Assembly (NCBI GenBank): GCA_903847005.1 | Contig: CAINCM010000205.1 | Span: forward strand, 1-7,541 | Source: an uncultured Chloroflexota bacterium | Lineage (GTDB): Bacteria; Chloroflexota; Limnocylindria; Limnocylindrales; Limnocylindraceae | Length of the DNA: 7,541 nt | Direction: 5' to 3' | Part shown: positions 1 to 6,552 of the stretch, piece by piece | Layout: every line of letters starts with the position of its first letter | How positions within the stretch are numbered: the stretch's first letter is position 1 | Notes under the pieces: generated by a model | Told to the model about the DNA's origin: nothing | What the model saw: only the letters and a program-made list of their open reading frames with translations | Database searches by the model: none | Position numbers and translations under genes: made by a program

Positions 1-889
1 CCCAGGTCAGCTCGCCAGGCGTCATACGCGCGCCACCGCCGATCAACCCAGCCACTGTCAGGTCGTGATGCGGCGAGCGCAGCGGTGGCCGGGAACCTGG
101 CGTCTCCCTTCCTCCCGCCGACGCGATCGCCATGACCTCGGTCGCTTCGCCTTCGGTCAGATTCGGAAGGATGCCGTGCAGCGCATGTGCCAGCATCGAT
201 TTCCCCACACCCGGCGGACCCTCGAGGAGGAGGGGGAGCCGACCAACCGCGCTGATCATCAGTGCCCGAACGGCGATCGGCTGACCGCGAATGGAAGAGA
301 GCTCGGGCACCGGTACCGACCCCACCGCATCGTGCAGATCGGTCGCGCGTGCAGGCACGGACGCCTCTCGTGAGATCGGGGCTGCGCCATGAAGCAGCGC
401 AACCGCTTCACTCAGCGTCGCAACCCCAAACGCAGCTGTTTCGGTGTGCGCACCGAGGTGCGCCGCAGACTCCACTGGCATGAGGAGTGTGTGCTGGCGG
501 CGTGCCAGCAGAGGGAGTGCGAGTGGCAGCGCGCCTGGGATCTCTCGTACACGCCCATCCAACGCGAGCTCACCGAGCGCGGCGATCTGACGTCCTGCGA
601 GGCGCAGCTGACCGCTCGCCGCAAGGATTCCGAGTGCAATCGCAAGATCAAAGGAGCCACCACTCTTTCGAAGATCAGCGGGGGCGAGGTTCACGGTGAT
701 GCGACGCGCCGGCCAGGTGAAGCCAGAGGCTCGGATCGCCGAGCGGATGCGCTCGCGTGCCTCGCCAACGGCGGCGTCTGGGAGACCCACGATGCGCACC
801 GCGGGGATCCCCGTGGCGACATCCACCTCCACCTCGACGGGAGCACCACGGATGCCCACGAGGGTGCTGCTGGCAATGGAGAGTGGCAT
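1..889 (-). CDS. comM: ComM/YifB family Mg-chelatase-like AAA+ ATPase, N-terminal part (runs off the window)
   Basis: The first 296 codons of a roughly 500-residue family are visible; the 3' part lies beyond position 1. In order: an N-terminal ChlI-like domain (about residues 10-140) with GLPD at 35-38 and NLAPADLRKSG at 67-77; a linker; the IRGQ motif at 200-203 that opens the Mg-chelatase AAA module; Walker A GPPGVGKS at 224-231; and the family signature PHH at 273-275 followed by AGLIGGG at 280-286. Walker B and the C-terminal domain are not in the window. In Vibrio cholerae ComM is a hexameric branch-migration helicase that helps integrate DNA during natural transformation; in other bacteria the role is less clear. 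ATG 889 is chosen because GAGG lies 8 nt upstream and the family N-terminus aligns there; GTG 895 is the alternative. It starts 47 nt after the Nudix gene and is probably cotranscribed with it. Walker A has Val and Ser where GTGKT is usual, a tolerated change. Confidence 0.93.
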   Translation of the reverse strand, partial: MPLSIASSTLVGIRGAPVEVEVDVATGIPAVRIVGLPDAAVGEARERIRSAIRASGFTWPARRITVNLAPADLRKSGGSFDLAIALGILAASGQLRLAGRQIAALGELALDGRVREIPGALPLALPLLARRQHTLLMPVESAAHLGAHTETAAFGVATLSEAVALLHGAAPISREASVPARATDLHDAVGSVPVPELSSIRGQPIAVRALMISAVGRLPLLLEGPPGVGKSMLAHALHGILPNLTEGEATEVMAIASAGGRETPGSRPPLRSPHHDLTVAGLIGGGARMTPGELTW

Positions 890-897
890 CGCCACAT

Positions 898-901
898 CCT
901 C
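898..901 (-). promoter_or_regulatory. Ribosome binding site of comM
   Basis: On the minus strand GAGG lies 8 nt before ATG 889 but only 2 nt before the in-frame GTG at 895. The spacing favours the ATG start. Confidence 0.5.
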
Positions 902-936
902 GCGGAGCGTGGGTACGGGGCGCGTACCGTGCGAGT

Positions 937-1584
937 CTAGGTTGCGAGCGCCTCCAGGTGCGAGATGAGTGCCGCCGACCAGCCCTCCAACTCGCCCGCG
1001 CGCCTCACCGCTTCGGTCAGCGGCACGAGCGTCCCTGCAAGCTTCTCTCGCTCCCTCACGTGGATCTCGGGCGAAGTGAGCAGCGCAAGAAACACGACGC
1101 CGATGTGCACCCGACCGACATCATCGCCGTCATCGTTCAAGAGGCCGACCGGCACAAACGTGGGGAGGCTCGGCGTCGCAACCTCCTCGCACCATTCGCG
1201 TGTGAGCGCGGCGGCGATGCCAGCGTCGCCGGCGCCGATGTGTCCACCCACCCCGAACGAGGCGCGCCCGTGCAGGCGTCGATCGCTTGTGCCGGCGAGC
1301 CGGTCCATCCAGAAGAGGTGCGCGACTCCGGCTTCGTCGCGGAACATGGCGATGGCGTAAGGAATCGGTTGCTTCCATTCGGGGTCCATCTCGAGTTCTC
1401 GACGAGGCCGCAGTTGCGCCGCGGCTTCGAGCCTCGCGATCTCCGACGCGCCATCTTCCGAAGACCGGAATCGGCGGAAGCCTCGCCATGCGCCGCCAGC
1501 GAGGGCCGTGTCGCGTGGAATGCCCCAGATCATCTCATCCGCGCCTCGCGCCAGTGGGTCGACGGGTCTGCTCTCTCCGCTCAC
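937..1584 (-). CDS. Nudix-family protein, COG4112-like predicted phosphoesterase
   Basis: A 215-residue protein resembling the COG4112 group of predicted Nudix phosphoesterases. The recognisable core is KQPIPYAI at 71-78, a beta strand, LHG at 104-106, GVGGHI at 111-116 and REWCEE at 129-134. The last of these matches the REUxEE half of the Nudix box, whose Glu residues bind the catalytic divalent metal. The first half is degenerate: the Glu expected 8 residues before the Arg is Ala121, and the conserved Gly is shifted by one. Nudix enzymes hydrolyse nucleoside diphosphate-X compounds; the substrate of this group is unknown and cannot be read from the sequence. The start is GTG, with GAGGAA 5 nt upstream (1590-1595), and overlaps the tyrA stop as GTGA, which suggests translational coupling. 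A shorter start at Met18 is possible. No membrane segment or signal peptide is seen, so it is probably cytosolic. Confidence 0.8.
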   Translation of the reverse strand: MSGESRPVDPLARGADEMIWGIPRDTALAGGAWRGFRRFRSSEDGASEIARLEAAAQLRPRRELEMDPEWKQPIPYAIAMFRDEAGVAHLFWMDRLAGTSDRRLHGRASFGVGGHIGAGDAGIAAALTREWCEEVATPSLPTFVPVGLLNDDGDDVGRVHIGVVFLALLTSPEIHVREREKLAGTLVPLTEAVRRAGELEGWSAALISHLEALAT

Positions 1585-2492
1585 CCAAGTTCCTCGAGCG
1601 TCTCCCGCGCCTCCGCTAGCCGCGCTCGGATGTCCGTGCGTCCCAAGAGCGGATCCCTCTCTGCGGCGGCGAGACGAGCGTCCCAGCGTTCGAGCTCGTC
1701 GCGAAGCGCCCGAAGCCGACGACGTACCTCCGCAGCATTGGTTGCGAGGATGTCGGCGCCCATCTCATCGGAGCCACGCGCGAGGCGGGTTGCCGAGTTC
1801 CAACCGCTGCTCGCCAAGAGATGCGAGACGCGCCAGCCGTCGACCGCCTTCCCCTGCTCTCCCTGCGAAACGGCGCTCACCAGCGCCGCGGCAACGAGAA
1901 TCGGCAGGTGACTCACCGCCGCGGTGGCCGCGTCGTGCAGCTCGGCGTCCATCACGATTGGGCGAGCACCACAGCTTGCGGCCAACCGCTCGACGAGTGC
2001 GGCGGCGCTGCTCGCACCGTGGTGATCGGGGACAACCACCCACGGGCGACCGACAAAGAGGCTCGCGTCTGCCGCGGCGAATCCGGTCTCGTGCTTTCCC
2101 GCCATCGGGTGCCCGCCACAGAACCGCAGCGTGCGCTTCGCCGCCTCGGCCATGATCCATCGCTTGGTGGAGAGCACGTCGGTGATCACCGCGCCCTCCG
2201 CGAGGCGGCCGCTGCGGCGGCAGATCACGAGCTCGTCGAGGATGCTGGTCGCCGCAATCGGCGGTGCACAGATCACGATCAGTGCAGCTCCGTCGACCGC
2301 TTCGGCGATCGTGCGCGCCACGTGATCGACCGCACCCGCCTCCAGCGCCGCTCGTGGTCCCGCCGAACTCGGTGTCCAGGCTGCGATCTCCAGGCCGGTC
2401 GCGTCCAGAGGACCTGCGCTCGCCGGATCCTCGCGCAGTGCCTTCGCGATCGAGCCGCCGATCAGTCCGAGGCCGAGGAGTGCGATGCGCAT
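1581..2492 (-). CDS. tyrA: Prephenate/arogenate dehydrogenase family protein
   Basis: A 303-residue NAD(P)-dependent dehydrogenase of the TyrA family. Family members oxidatively decarboxylate prephenate to 4-hydroxyphenylpyruvate, or arogenate to tyrosine. The Rossmann motif GLGLIGGS is at residues 7-14, VITDVLSTK at 102-110, and the family signature GGHPMAG at 126-132 contains the likely catalytic His128. SHLP at 194-197 and an Arg at 236 in a TRLA context match substrate-binding positions known from Aquifex and E. coli TyrA. ILATN at 248-252 closes the helical dimerisation domain. There is no chorismate mutase fusion, and the charged helical tail (about 255-303) does not look like an ACT domain, so no built-in tyrosine-sensing domain is evident. 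The open frame extends to 2681, but ATG 2492 puts the dinucleotide fold at the N-terminus as usual. It lies 7 nt after the peptidase stop with no clear Shine-Dalgarno, so coupled translation is likely. Prephenate versus arogenate preference cannot be decided. Confidence 0.9.
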   Translation of the reverse strand: MRIALLGLGLIGGSIAKALREDPASAGPLDATGLEIAAWTPSSAGPRAALEAGAVDHVARTIAEAVDGAALIVICAPPIAATSILDELVICRRSGRLAEGAVITDVLSTKRWIMAEAAKRTLRFCGGHPMAGKHETGFAAADASLFVGRPWVVVPDHHGASSAAALVERLAASCGARPIVMDAELHDAATAAVSHLPILVAAALVSAVSQGEQGKAVDGWRVSHLLASSGWNSATRLARGSDEMGADILATNAAEVRRRLRALRDELERWDARLAAAERDPLLGRTDIRARLAEARETLEELG

Positions 2493-2499
2493 GGCGCGC

Positions 2500-3906
2500 T
2501 CAGCGGAGCGCCGCGATCGAGTCGAGCGCGCGGATGACGGTGCGGATGCCACCCTCGAAGTTGCCAAGATCCATCGACTCGTTCGGTGCATGCGCGTTGT
2601 CGTCTGGTGGCGTGAACCCGAGCAGCACCACAGGGAGCGAGAGCTCGCGCTGGAAGAGGGCCGCAATCGGAATGGAGCCACCTTCGCGGAGGTAGAGCGG
2701 ATCGGCGCCGAACGTCTCCTTGAGCGCCTTGGCCGCTGCTGCCAGGTACGGGTCTCCGAGTGGCGTCAAGAACGGATAGCCGTTGCCAAGGTTCGTCACC
2801 TTCACCTCAAGACCACGGGGCGCCGCGGCCTTCAGCGCCGCCTCGACCTGCAGGGCGATGCGGGCCGGGTCCTGCGCCGTCACGAGGCGACACGAGATCT
2901 TCGCGTGCGCGTGCGCCGGAATGATGGTCTTGCTGCCATCTCCAGTGAAGCCGCCCCAGATGCCGTTGACGTCGAGCGTTGGGCGACCACCGCGTCGCTC
3001 GACGGTGCTGTAGCCCGCCTCCCCCTGGGTCGCCTTCGCATCGATGCCAGCGAGATACTTCGCCTCGTCGAACGGGAGCGCGGCAAATGCCGCACGATCC
3101 TCTGGGCTGAGCTCTACCACGTCGTCGTAGAAGCCAGGTACCGTGATGTGGCGATGCTCGTCGTGCAGCGACGCGATCATGGATGCAAGTGCGTTCGCCG
3201 GATTGATGACCGAGCCGCCATATCCTCCTGAGTGCAGATCGACATCTGAGTTGCGCACATCCACCTGCATGTAGGTGATGCCGCGAAGTCCCACGGTGAG
3301 CGCTGGAACGTTTCCTTCGAAGAATCCCGTGTCGCTGATGATCACGGCGTCGCCGCTGCAGCGGTCAGGATTCGCCGCCATCCACCGCTCGAGGTTGACG
3401 GAGCTCGACTCCTCCTCCCCCTCGAAGAGATACTTCACGTTCACGGGCAGCCTCCCACGCGTGCGCAGGAGCGCCTCCAGGGCGGCGAGATGGATGACGA
3501 TCTGCCCCTTGTCGTCGGCGGAGCCCCGCCCGAGCATGCGCCCATCACGCACGATCGGCTCGAACGGACTCGTCTTCCAGAGGTCGAACGGATCGCCTGG
3601 CTGCACGTCGTAGTGCCCGTAGATGACGATGGTCGGCAGCGCCGGATCTTCCATCCGCTCGCCCACCACAATCGGGTGACCGCCCGTCTCGCTTACCTCG
3701 ACGCGCTGTGCGCCGATCCGGCGCAGCTCTCCCGCAAGCCACTCCGCCGCCTTCCGGCAGTCGGCGGCGTGTTCAGGCACGGCAGAGACACTCGGGATGC
3801 GGAGAAAGTCTGCGTAGCGCTGCATTCGCTCCGCATGTGCCGCGACGATCTGCGCCTCTTCAGGACCACCGAGTGGCGCCCAGGCGAGCGTCGGTGCGTA
3901 CGCCAT
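2500..3906 (-). CDS. M20 family dipeptidase (carnosinase-like metallopeptidase)
   Basis: A 468-residue cytosolic metallopeptidase of the M20 family, CNDP/PepV-like dipeptidase branch. The di-metal site is complete when aligned with human CNDP2: His98 in GHYDVQP, bridging Asp131 in GRGSADDKG, Glu165 as general base and Glu166 as ligand in EGEEE, Asp192 in SDT, and His439 in NAHAPNE. The lid-domain His225 in LHSGGYGG, which reaches the active site of the partner subunit in the family, is also present. The lid domain occupies about residues 207-380. The length fits the family. Family members cleave dipeptides or small peptides; the exact substrate is not readable. The ATG overlaps the ftsH stop by one base (TGATG), and no good Shine-Dalgarno is seen, so translation is probably coupled to ftsH. 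A plausible role is hydrolysis of peptides released by FtsH and other proteases, but this rests only on gene order. Confidence 0.93.
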   Translation of the reverse strand: MAYAPTLAWAPLGGPEEAQIVAAHAERMQRYADFLRIPSVSAVPEHAADCRKAAEWLAGELRRIGAQRVEVSETGGHPIVVGERMEDPALPTIVIYGHYDVQPGDPFDLWKTSPFEPIVRDGRMLGRGSADDKGQIVIHLAALEALLRTRGRLPVNVKYLFEGEEESSSVNLERWMAANPDRCSGDAVIISDTGFFEGNVPALTVGLRGITYMQVDVRNSDVDLHSGGYGGSVINPANALASMIASLHDEHRHITVPGFYDDVVELSPEDRAAFAALPFDEAKYLAGIDAKATQGEAGYSTVERRGGRPTLDVNGIWGGFTGDGSKTIIPAHAHAKISCRLVTAQDPARIALQVEAALKAAAPRGLEVKVTNLGNGYPFLTPLGDPYLAAAAKALKETFGADPLYLREGGSIPIAALFQRELSLPVVLLGFTPPDDNAHAPNESMDLGNFEGGIRTVIRALDSIAALR

Positions 3907-5885
3907 CAGGCAGGCTGCCCTGCGGCGGCCCCTCCCGTGGTCGGCTTCGCGCCCTTCGCCGCTTCGGCCGCCGCTTCGACCTCCTCCTTGGTCGGAAGGT
4001 TGATCCCGGCGGCGCGGAGTCTCGCGAGCAGATCGGCATATGCCGCAGGCTTGGCTGGGAGATCGGAGAAGAGCGCTTCGAAGGCCTCCCCCTCGACGGT
4101 CTCCTCCGCGATCAGCTTGGCGGCGAGCGCATCGAGGCGATCCCGGTGCTTCGTCAGCACCTCACGCGCACGCGCCGCACCGCGATCGATGATCGCCCGG
4201 ACCTCTTCGTCGATCTGCTTGGCAACGGCGTCTGAGTAGTTCTTCTGCTCGGACATCTCGCGACCGAGGAAGATCATCTCGTCCTGTCGCCCGAGCGTCA
4301 CCGTTCCCAGCTTCTCGGACATGCCGAAGCGCGTCACCATCTTGCGGGCGAGCTCGGTTGCCTTCTCGATGTCGTTCGATGCGCCGGTCGTCGTGTCGCC
4401 GAAGACGAGCTGCTCGGCCACGTTGCCCCCGAGCATCGCGGCGATCTTGTCTTCGAACTCGCTCTTGCTCTGCAGGTAGCGATCTTCCGTCGGCAGGTTC
4501 ATCGTGTAGCCGAGCGCCATGCCGCGGCTGATGATGGTCACCTTGCTGACCGGATCGCACTTCTCGAGAATGCGTCCGACTACCGCATGTCCACCTTCGT
4601 GATACGCGATGATCTGCTTCTCTGGCTCTGTGATGAGGCGGCTCTTGCGCTGGGGTCCCGCCATGACGCGATCGAGCGCTTCGGCGAACTCGTCCATTCC
4701 CACGACCCGCTTGCTGCGACGGGCGGCCAAGATCGCCGCCTCGTTCATGAGATTGGCAAGGTCTGCACCGGAGAAGCCCGGTGAACGGCGCGCGATCTCC
4801 TCAAGGTTCACCGTCTTGTCCAACGGCTTCCCCTTCACGTGCACCTTCAGGATGGCGAGTCGACCCTTCAGGTCTGGTCGGTCGAGGATCACCTGGCGAT
4901 CGAACCGGCCGGGGCGCAGCAGCGCGGGATCGAGCACATCGGGACGGTTTGTTGCCGCAACGATGATGATGTTGGTTCCCGTCTCGAAGCCGTCCATCTC
5001 CACGAGGATCTGGTTCAACGTCTGTTCGCGTTCGTCGTGCGAGCCGCCGAGCCCGGCGCCACGCTGTCGACCGACCGCATCGATCTCATCGATAAAGACG
5101 ATGCACGGCGAGTTCCGCTTCGCCTGCTCGAAGAGGTCGCGCACGCGCGATGCGCCGACCCCCACGAACATCTCGACGAACTCCGAGCCAGAGATGCTGA
5201 AGAACGGAACGCCCGCCTCGCCGGCGACCGCGCGCGCGAGCAGCGTCTTTCCCGTTCCCGGGGATCCGATCAAGAGGACCCCTTTCGGAATCTTTGCGCC
5301 GAGCGCTTCGAAGCGTTCTGGGAACTTCAAGAATTCGACCACCTCGGCGAGCTCCGACTTCGCCTCCTCCACGCCTGCCACCTCTGCGAACGTCACCGGC
5401 GTCTTGTTCGCCACGAACATCTTCGCCTTGCTCTTGCCGAAGCTCATCGCCTGGTTGTTCTGTCCCTGCGCACTGCGCATCATGAAGATGAAGAGGCCGC
5501 CGATGAGGAGCACCGGGAGCAGGGCGCTGATCAGAAGGCTGAACAGCTGACCGGAGTCGTCGGGGGCCTTGGCGCCGAAGGTGATGCTCTCGGCGCTCTG
5601 CCCTCCGGCGGAGGCGGCGGCGAGGAGATCGTTGTAGACATCGGTCAGCTGGGTCGGCACCTGCACCTGGTAGTTCTCAGGCGGGGTCCCCTTCAGCGTG
5701 ATGGTGAGCGTCTGATCCTGCTGGACCACCGCGTCCACGCGCCCGCTCTTGACGTCGCCCAAGAAGGCGGAGTAATCCTTGCTCGGCGCAGGGGTTGGCG
5801 AGAGCAGCACGCTGCCGAGGAGCAAGACGGTGCCGAGGAGCAACATCAGCATCACGGCACCATTGCGGAGGGACTTCGGGATCAC
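3906..5885 (-). CDS. ftsH: ATP-dependent zinc metalloprotease FtsH
   Basis: A 659-residue membrane-anchored AAA+ protease, normal in length. Two transmembrane segments (about residues 9-29 and 113-136) flank a small extracytoplasmic domain. The AAA module follows: Walker A GSPGTGKT at 207-214, pore motif MFVG at 239-242, Walker B IVFIDEID at 262-269, and the second region of homology with arginine-finger residues Arg324 and Arg327 in RPGRFDR. The M41 protease domain has the zinc motif HEGGH at 429-433 and a third ligand, Asp505, in the SNDIEKAT segment. The C-terminus (about 633-659) is an Ala- and Gly-rich tail, probably disordered. FtsH forms hexamers in the cytoplasmic membrane and degrades misassembled membrane proteins and short-lived cytosolic regulators. 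The start is GTG 5885, supported by AGGAGG 5 nt upstream. The tRNA-Met gene ends 34 nt before it, and the dipeptidase start overlaps its stop. Walker A has Ser where Pro is more common. Confidence 0.98.
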   Translation of the reverse strand: MIPKSLRNGAVMLMLLLGTVLLLGSVLLSPTPAPSKDYSAFLGDVKSGRVDAVVQQDQTLTITLKGTPPENYQVQVPTQLTDVYNDLLAAASAGGQSAESITFGAKAPDDSGQLFSLLISALLPVLLIGGLFIFMMRSAQGQNNQAMSFGKSKAKMFVANKTPVTFAEVAGVEEAKSELAEVVEFLKFPERFEALGAKIPKGVLLIGSPGTGKTLLARAVAGEAGVPFFSISGSEFVEMFVGVGASRVRDLFEQAKRNSPCIVFIDEIDAVGRQRGAGLGGSHDEREQTLNQILVEMDGFETGTNIIIVAATNRPDVLDPALLRPGRFDRQVILDRPDLKGRLAILKVHVKGKPLDKTVNLEEIARRSPGFSGADLANLMNEAAILAARRSKRVVGMDEFAEALDRVMAGPQRKSRLITEPEKQIIAYHEGGHAVVGRILEKCDPVSKVTIISRGMALGYTMNLPTEDRYLQSKSEFEDKIAAMLGGNVAEQLVFGDTTTGASNDIEKATELARKMVTRFGMSEKLGTVTLGRQDEMIFLGREMSEQKNYSDAVAKQIDEEVRAIIDRGAARAREVLTKHRDRLDALAAKLIAEETVEGEAFEALFSDLPAKPAAYADLLARLRAAGINLPTKEEVEAAAEAAKGAKPTTGGAAAGQPA

Positions 5886-5890
5886 GTGAA

Positions 5891-5896
5891 CCTCCT
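5891..5896 (-). promoter_or_regulatory. Strong Shine-Dalgarno of ftsH
   Basis: AGGAGG on the minus strand ends 5 nt before the GTG at 5885. It is the strongest ribosome binding site in the window and decides the non-ATG start of ftsH. Confidence 0.85.
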
Positions 5897-5919
5897 CTGC
5901 TCTGAAACGTACGTGGCGC

Positions 5920-5994
5920 TGGTAGCGAGGGCAGGAATCGAACCTGCTACCAAGGGCTTATGAATCCCCTGCTCTACCGGTGAGCTACCCCGCC
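5920..5994 (-). tRNA. tRNA-Met (anticodon CAT), elongator type, CCA encoded
   Basis: A 75-nt cloverleaf including the encoded CCA. Acceptor strands GGCGGGG (5994-5988) and CCTCGCT (5930-5924) pair with G-U at the first and fifth pairs. The D arm is GCTC/GAGC with a 7-nt loop, the anticodon loop is TTCATAA, and the T arm is GCAGG/CCTGC with loop TTCGATT. The discriminator is A. The G-U first pair and the GCTACCA end resemble elongator tRNA-Met of Bacillus subtilis more than tRNA-Ile2, and an initiator would have an unpaired or C-A first position and three G-C pairs beside the anticodon loop. tRNA-Ile(CAT), which is modified by TilS, is the main alternative and cannot be fully excluded. Oddities are an A-G mismatch closing the anticodon stem, C at position 15, and A at position 48. 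It is probably the first gene of the ftsH transcription unit. Confidence 0.9.
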
Positions 5995-6007
5995 TCGCGC
6001 TGAGTCA

Positions 6008-6013
6008 AGGATA
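6008..6013 (-). promoter_or_regulatory. Candidate -10 box for the tRNA-Met/ftsH unit
   Basis: TATCCT on the minus strand matches four of six bases of TATAAT (T1, A2 and T6, plus T3) and would start transcription a few bases before the mature tRNA 5' end at 5994. A matching -35 element is not visible, so this is only a candidate. Confidence 0.28.
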
Positions 6014-6069
6014 CCGAACCCACGCGTACGGCGCACCACCCCTGGTCACGCGACCCTCGGCGCCTCGGG

Positions 6070-6075
6070 TAGGCT
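6070..6075 (+). promoter_or_regulatory. Candidate -10 box for a leaderless phosphatase mRNA
   Basis: TAGGCT ends 6 nt before the ATG at 6082, which would place the transcription start on or next to the start codon. The Shine-Dalgarno alternative here is weak (GGGTAGG at 6067-6073 overlaps the same bases, 8 nt from the ATG). No clear -35 is seen. Confidence 0.28.
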
Positions 6076-6081
6076 CGCTGC

Positions 6082-6552
6082 ATGATCAACGTCCTCTTCC
6101 TCTGTCACGGGAACATCTGCCGCTCTCCGCTGGCCGAGGTGCTCCTCGAGGCGGCGATCGCAGCCGACCCCGCCCTGGCAGGAACGGTGCGCGTCCGCAG
6201 CGCCGGCACCTCGAACGAGCACGAAGGCGAGGGGATGCACGAGCACAGCGCCGCACTGCTTCGCCGACGCGGCCTTCGCACCGTCCACCGTGCGCAACAG
6301 ATCACGCCCGCCCTGGCCGACCAGCAGGATCTCATCTTGGCGGCCGACCGCTGGAACCTGCGGAACGCACTGGGACTTGTCGCTGCCGGTCGTCGACGGG
6401 CCGAGGTTCGGCTCATTCGCGACTTCGATCCGGCTGCAGCAGGTCGAGAGCTCGACGATCCGTGGAGCCACCCAATCAGCGCCTATGAGCGCACCGTGGA
6501 GGAGATCGAAGCGGCCATTCCAGGGATCCTCGAGCGACTTCGTGCGCGCTAG
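6082..6552 (+). CDS. Low-molecular-weight protein tyrosine phosphatase
   Basis: A 156-residue cytosolic phosphatase of the normal family length. The P-loop C(X)5R is at the N-terminus, CHGNICRSP at residues 8-16, with nucleophile Cys8 and phosphate-binding Arg14. SAGT at 40-43 is a conserved structural motif. Asp126 in DDPW is the likely general acid, matching the DPYY/DPxG position of the family. The enzyme removes phosphate from protein tyrosines through a cysteinyl-phosphate intermediate. Ile12 occupies the position that is Thr11 in the arginine phosphatase YwlE and Ile in Wzb-type enzymes, which favours phosphotyrosine. An arsenate reductase role is unlikely because the extra cysteines near residues 80-90 are missing. 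No tyrosine kinase or polysaccharide gene is adjacent, so the target is unknown. The gene is divergent from the tRNA-Met/ftsH unit and convergent with the nucleoside hydrolase. Confidence 0.93.
   Translation: MINVLFLCHGNICRSPLAEVLLEAAIAADPALAGTVRVRSAGTSNEHEGEGMHEHSAALLRRRGLRTVHRAQQITPALADQQDLILAADRWNLRNALGLVAAGRRRAEVRLIRDFDPAAAGRELDDPWSHPISAYERTVEEIEAAIPGILERLRAR

Larger units (their letters stand above)
5995..6081. promoter_or_regulatory. 87-bp divergent intergenic region between tRNA-Met/ftsH and the phosphatase gene
   Basis: This spacer must hold the start signals for both directions unless transcription enters from elsewhere. Toward the tRNA, TATCCT (minus strand, 6013-6008) sits about 14 nt before the mature 5' end, a suitable distance for a -10 box, but no good -35 is seen 16-18 nt upstream. 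Toward the phosphatase, TAGGCT (6070-6075) fits the TANNNT form of a -10 box. The 12-bp sequence GGTCACGCGACC (6044-6055) is palindromic except for one mismatched pair and could be an operator, though this is weak. Confidence 0.35.

Noticed and set aside
757..1911. A 384-codon open frame on the plus strand
   Set aside because: It is antisense to the Nudix and tyrA genes, which have clear family motifs. Its protein is Arg-, Ser- and Ala-rich with no recognisable motif, as expected for a shadow frame in high-GC DNA.
2493..2681. N-terminal extension of the tyrA frame up to 2681
   Set aside because: The extra 63 residues overlap the dipeptidase coding sequence, are Ser- and Arg-rich, and would displace the Rossmann motif from its normal N-terminal place.
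4609..5550. A 313-codon plus-strand open frame inside ftsH
   Set aside because: It is a shadow of ftsH on the opposite strand, rich in Ser and Arg, with no motif.
5907..5914. ACGTACGT palindrome between the tRNA and ftsH
   Set aside because: An 8-bp palindrome alone is too short to support an operator, and it sits in a spacer explained by the tRNA trailer and the ftsH ribosome binding site.
4839..5963. A 374-codon plus-strand open frame across ftsH and the tRNA
   Set aside because: It is antisense to the well-supported ftsH coding sequence and even reads through the tRNA. The composition is Asp-, Glu- and Arg-rich with no family signal.
5920..5994. tRNA as an attachment site for an integrated element
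   Set aside because: No integrase gene and no repeated copy of the tRNA 3' end is visible in the window; the flanks are housekeeping genes.
6003..6008. TTGACT on the minus strand as a -35 box
   Set aside because: A -10 at normal spacing would fall inside the tRNA gene, where no suitable hexamer is seen.
6082..6552. Arsenate reductase (ArsC) annotation for the phosphatase
   Set aside because: The N-terminal P-loop is shared, but the additional redox cysteines of thioredoxin-coupled ArsC are missing and no ars gene is nearby.
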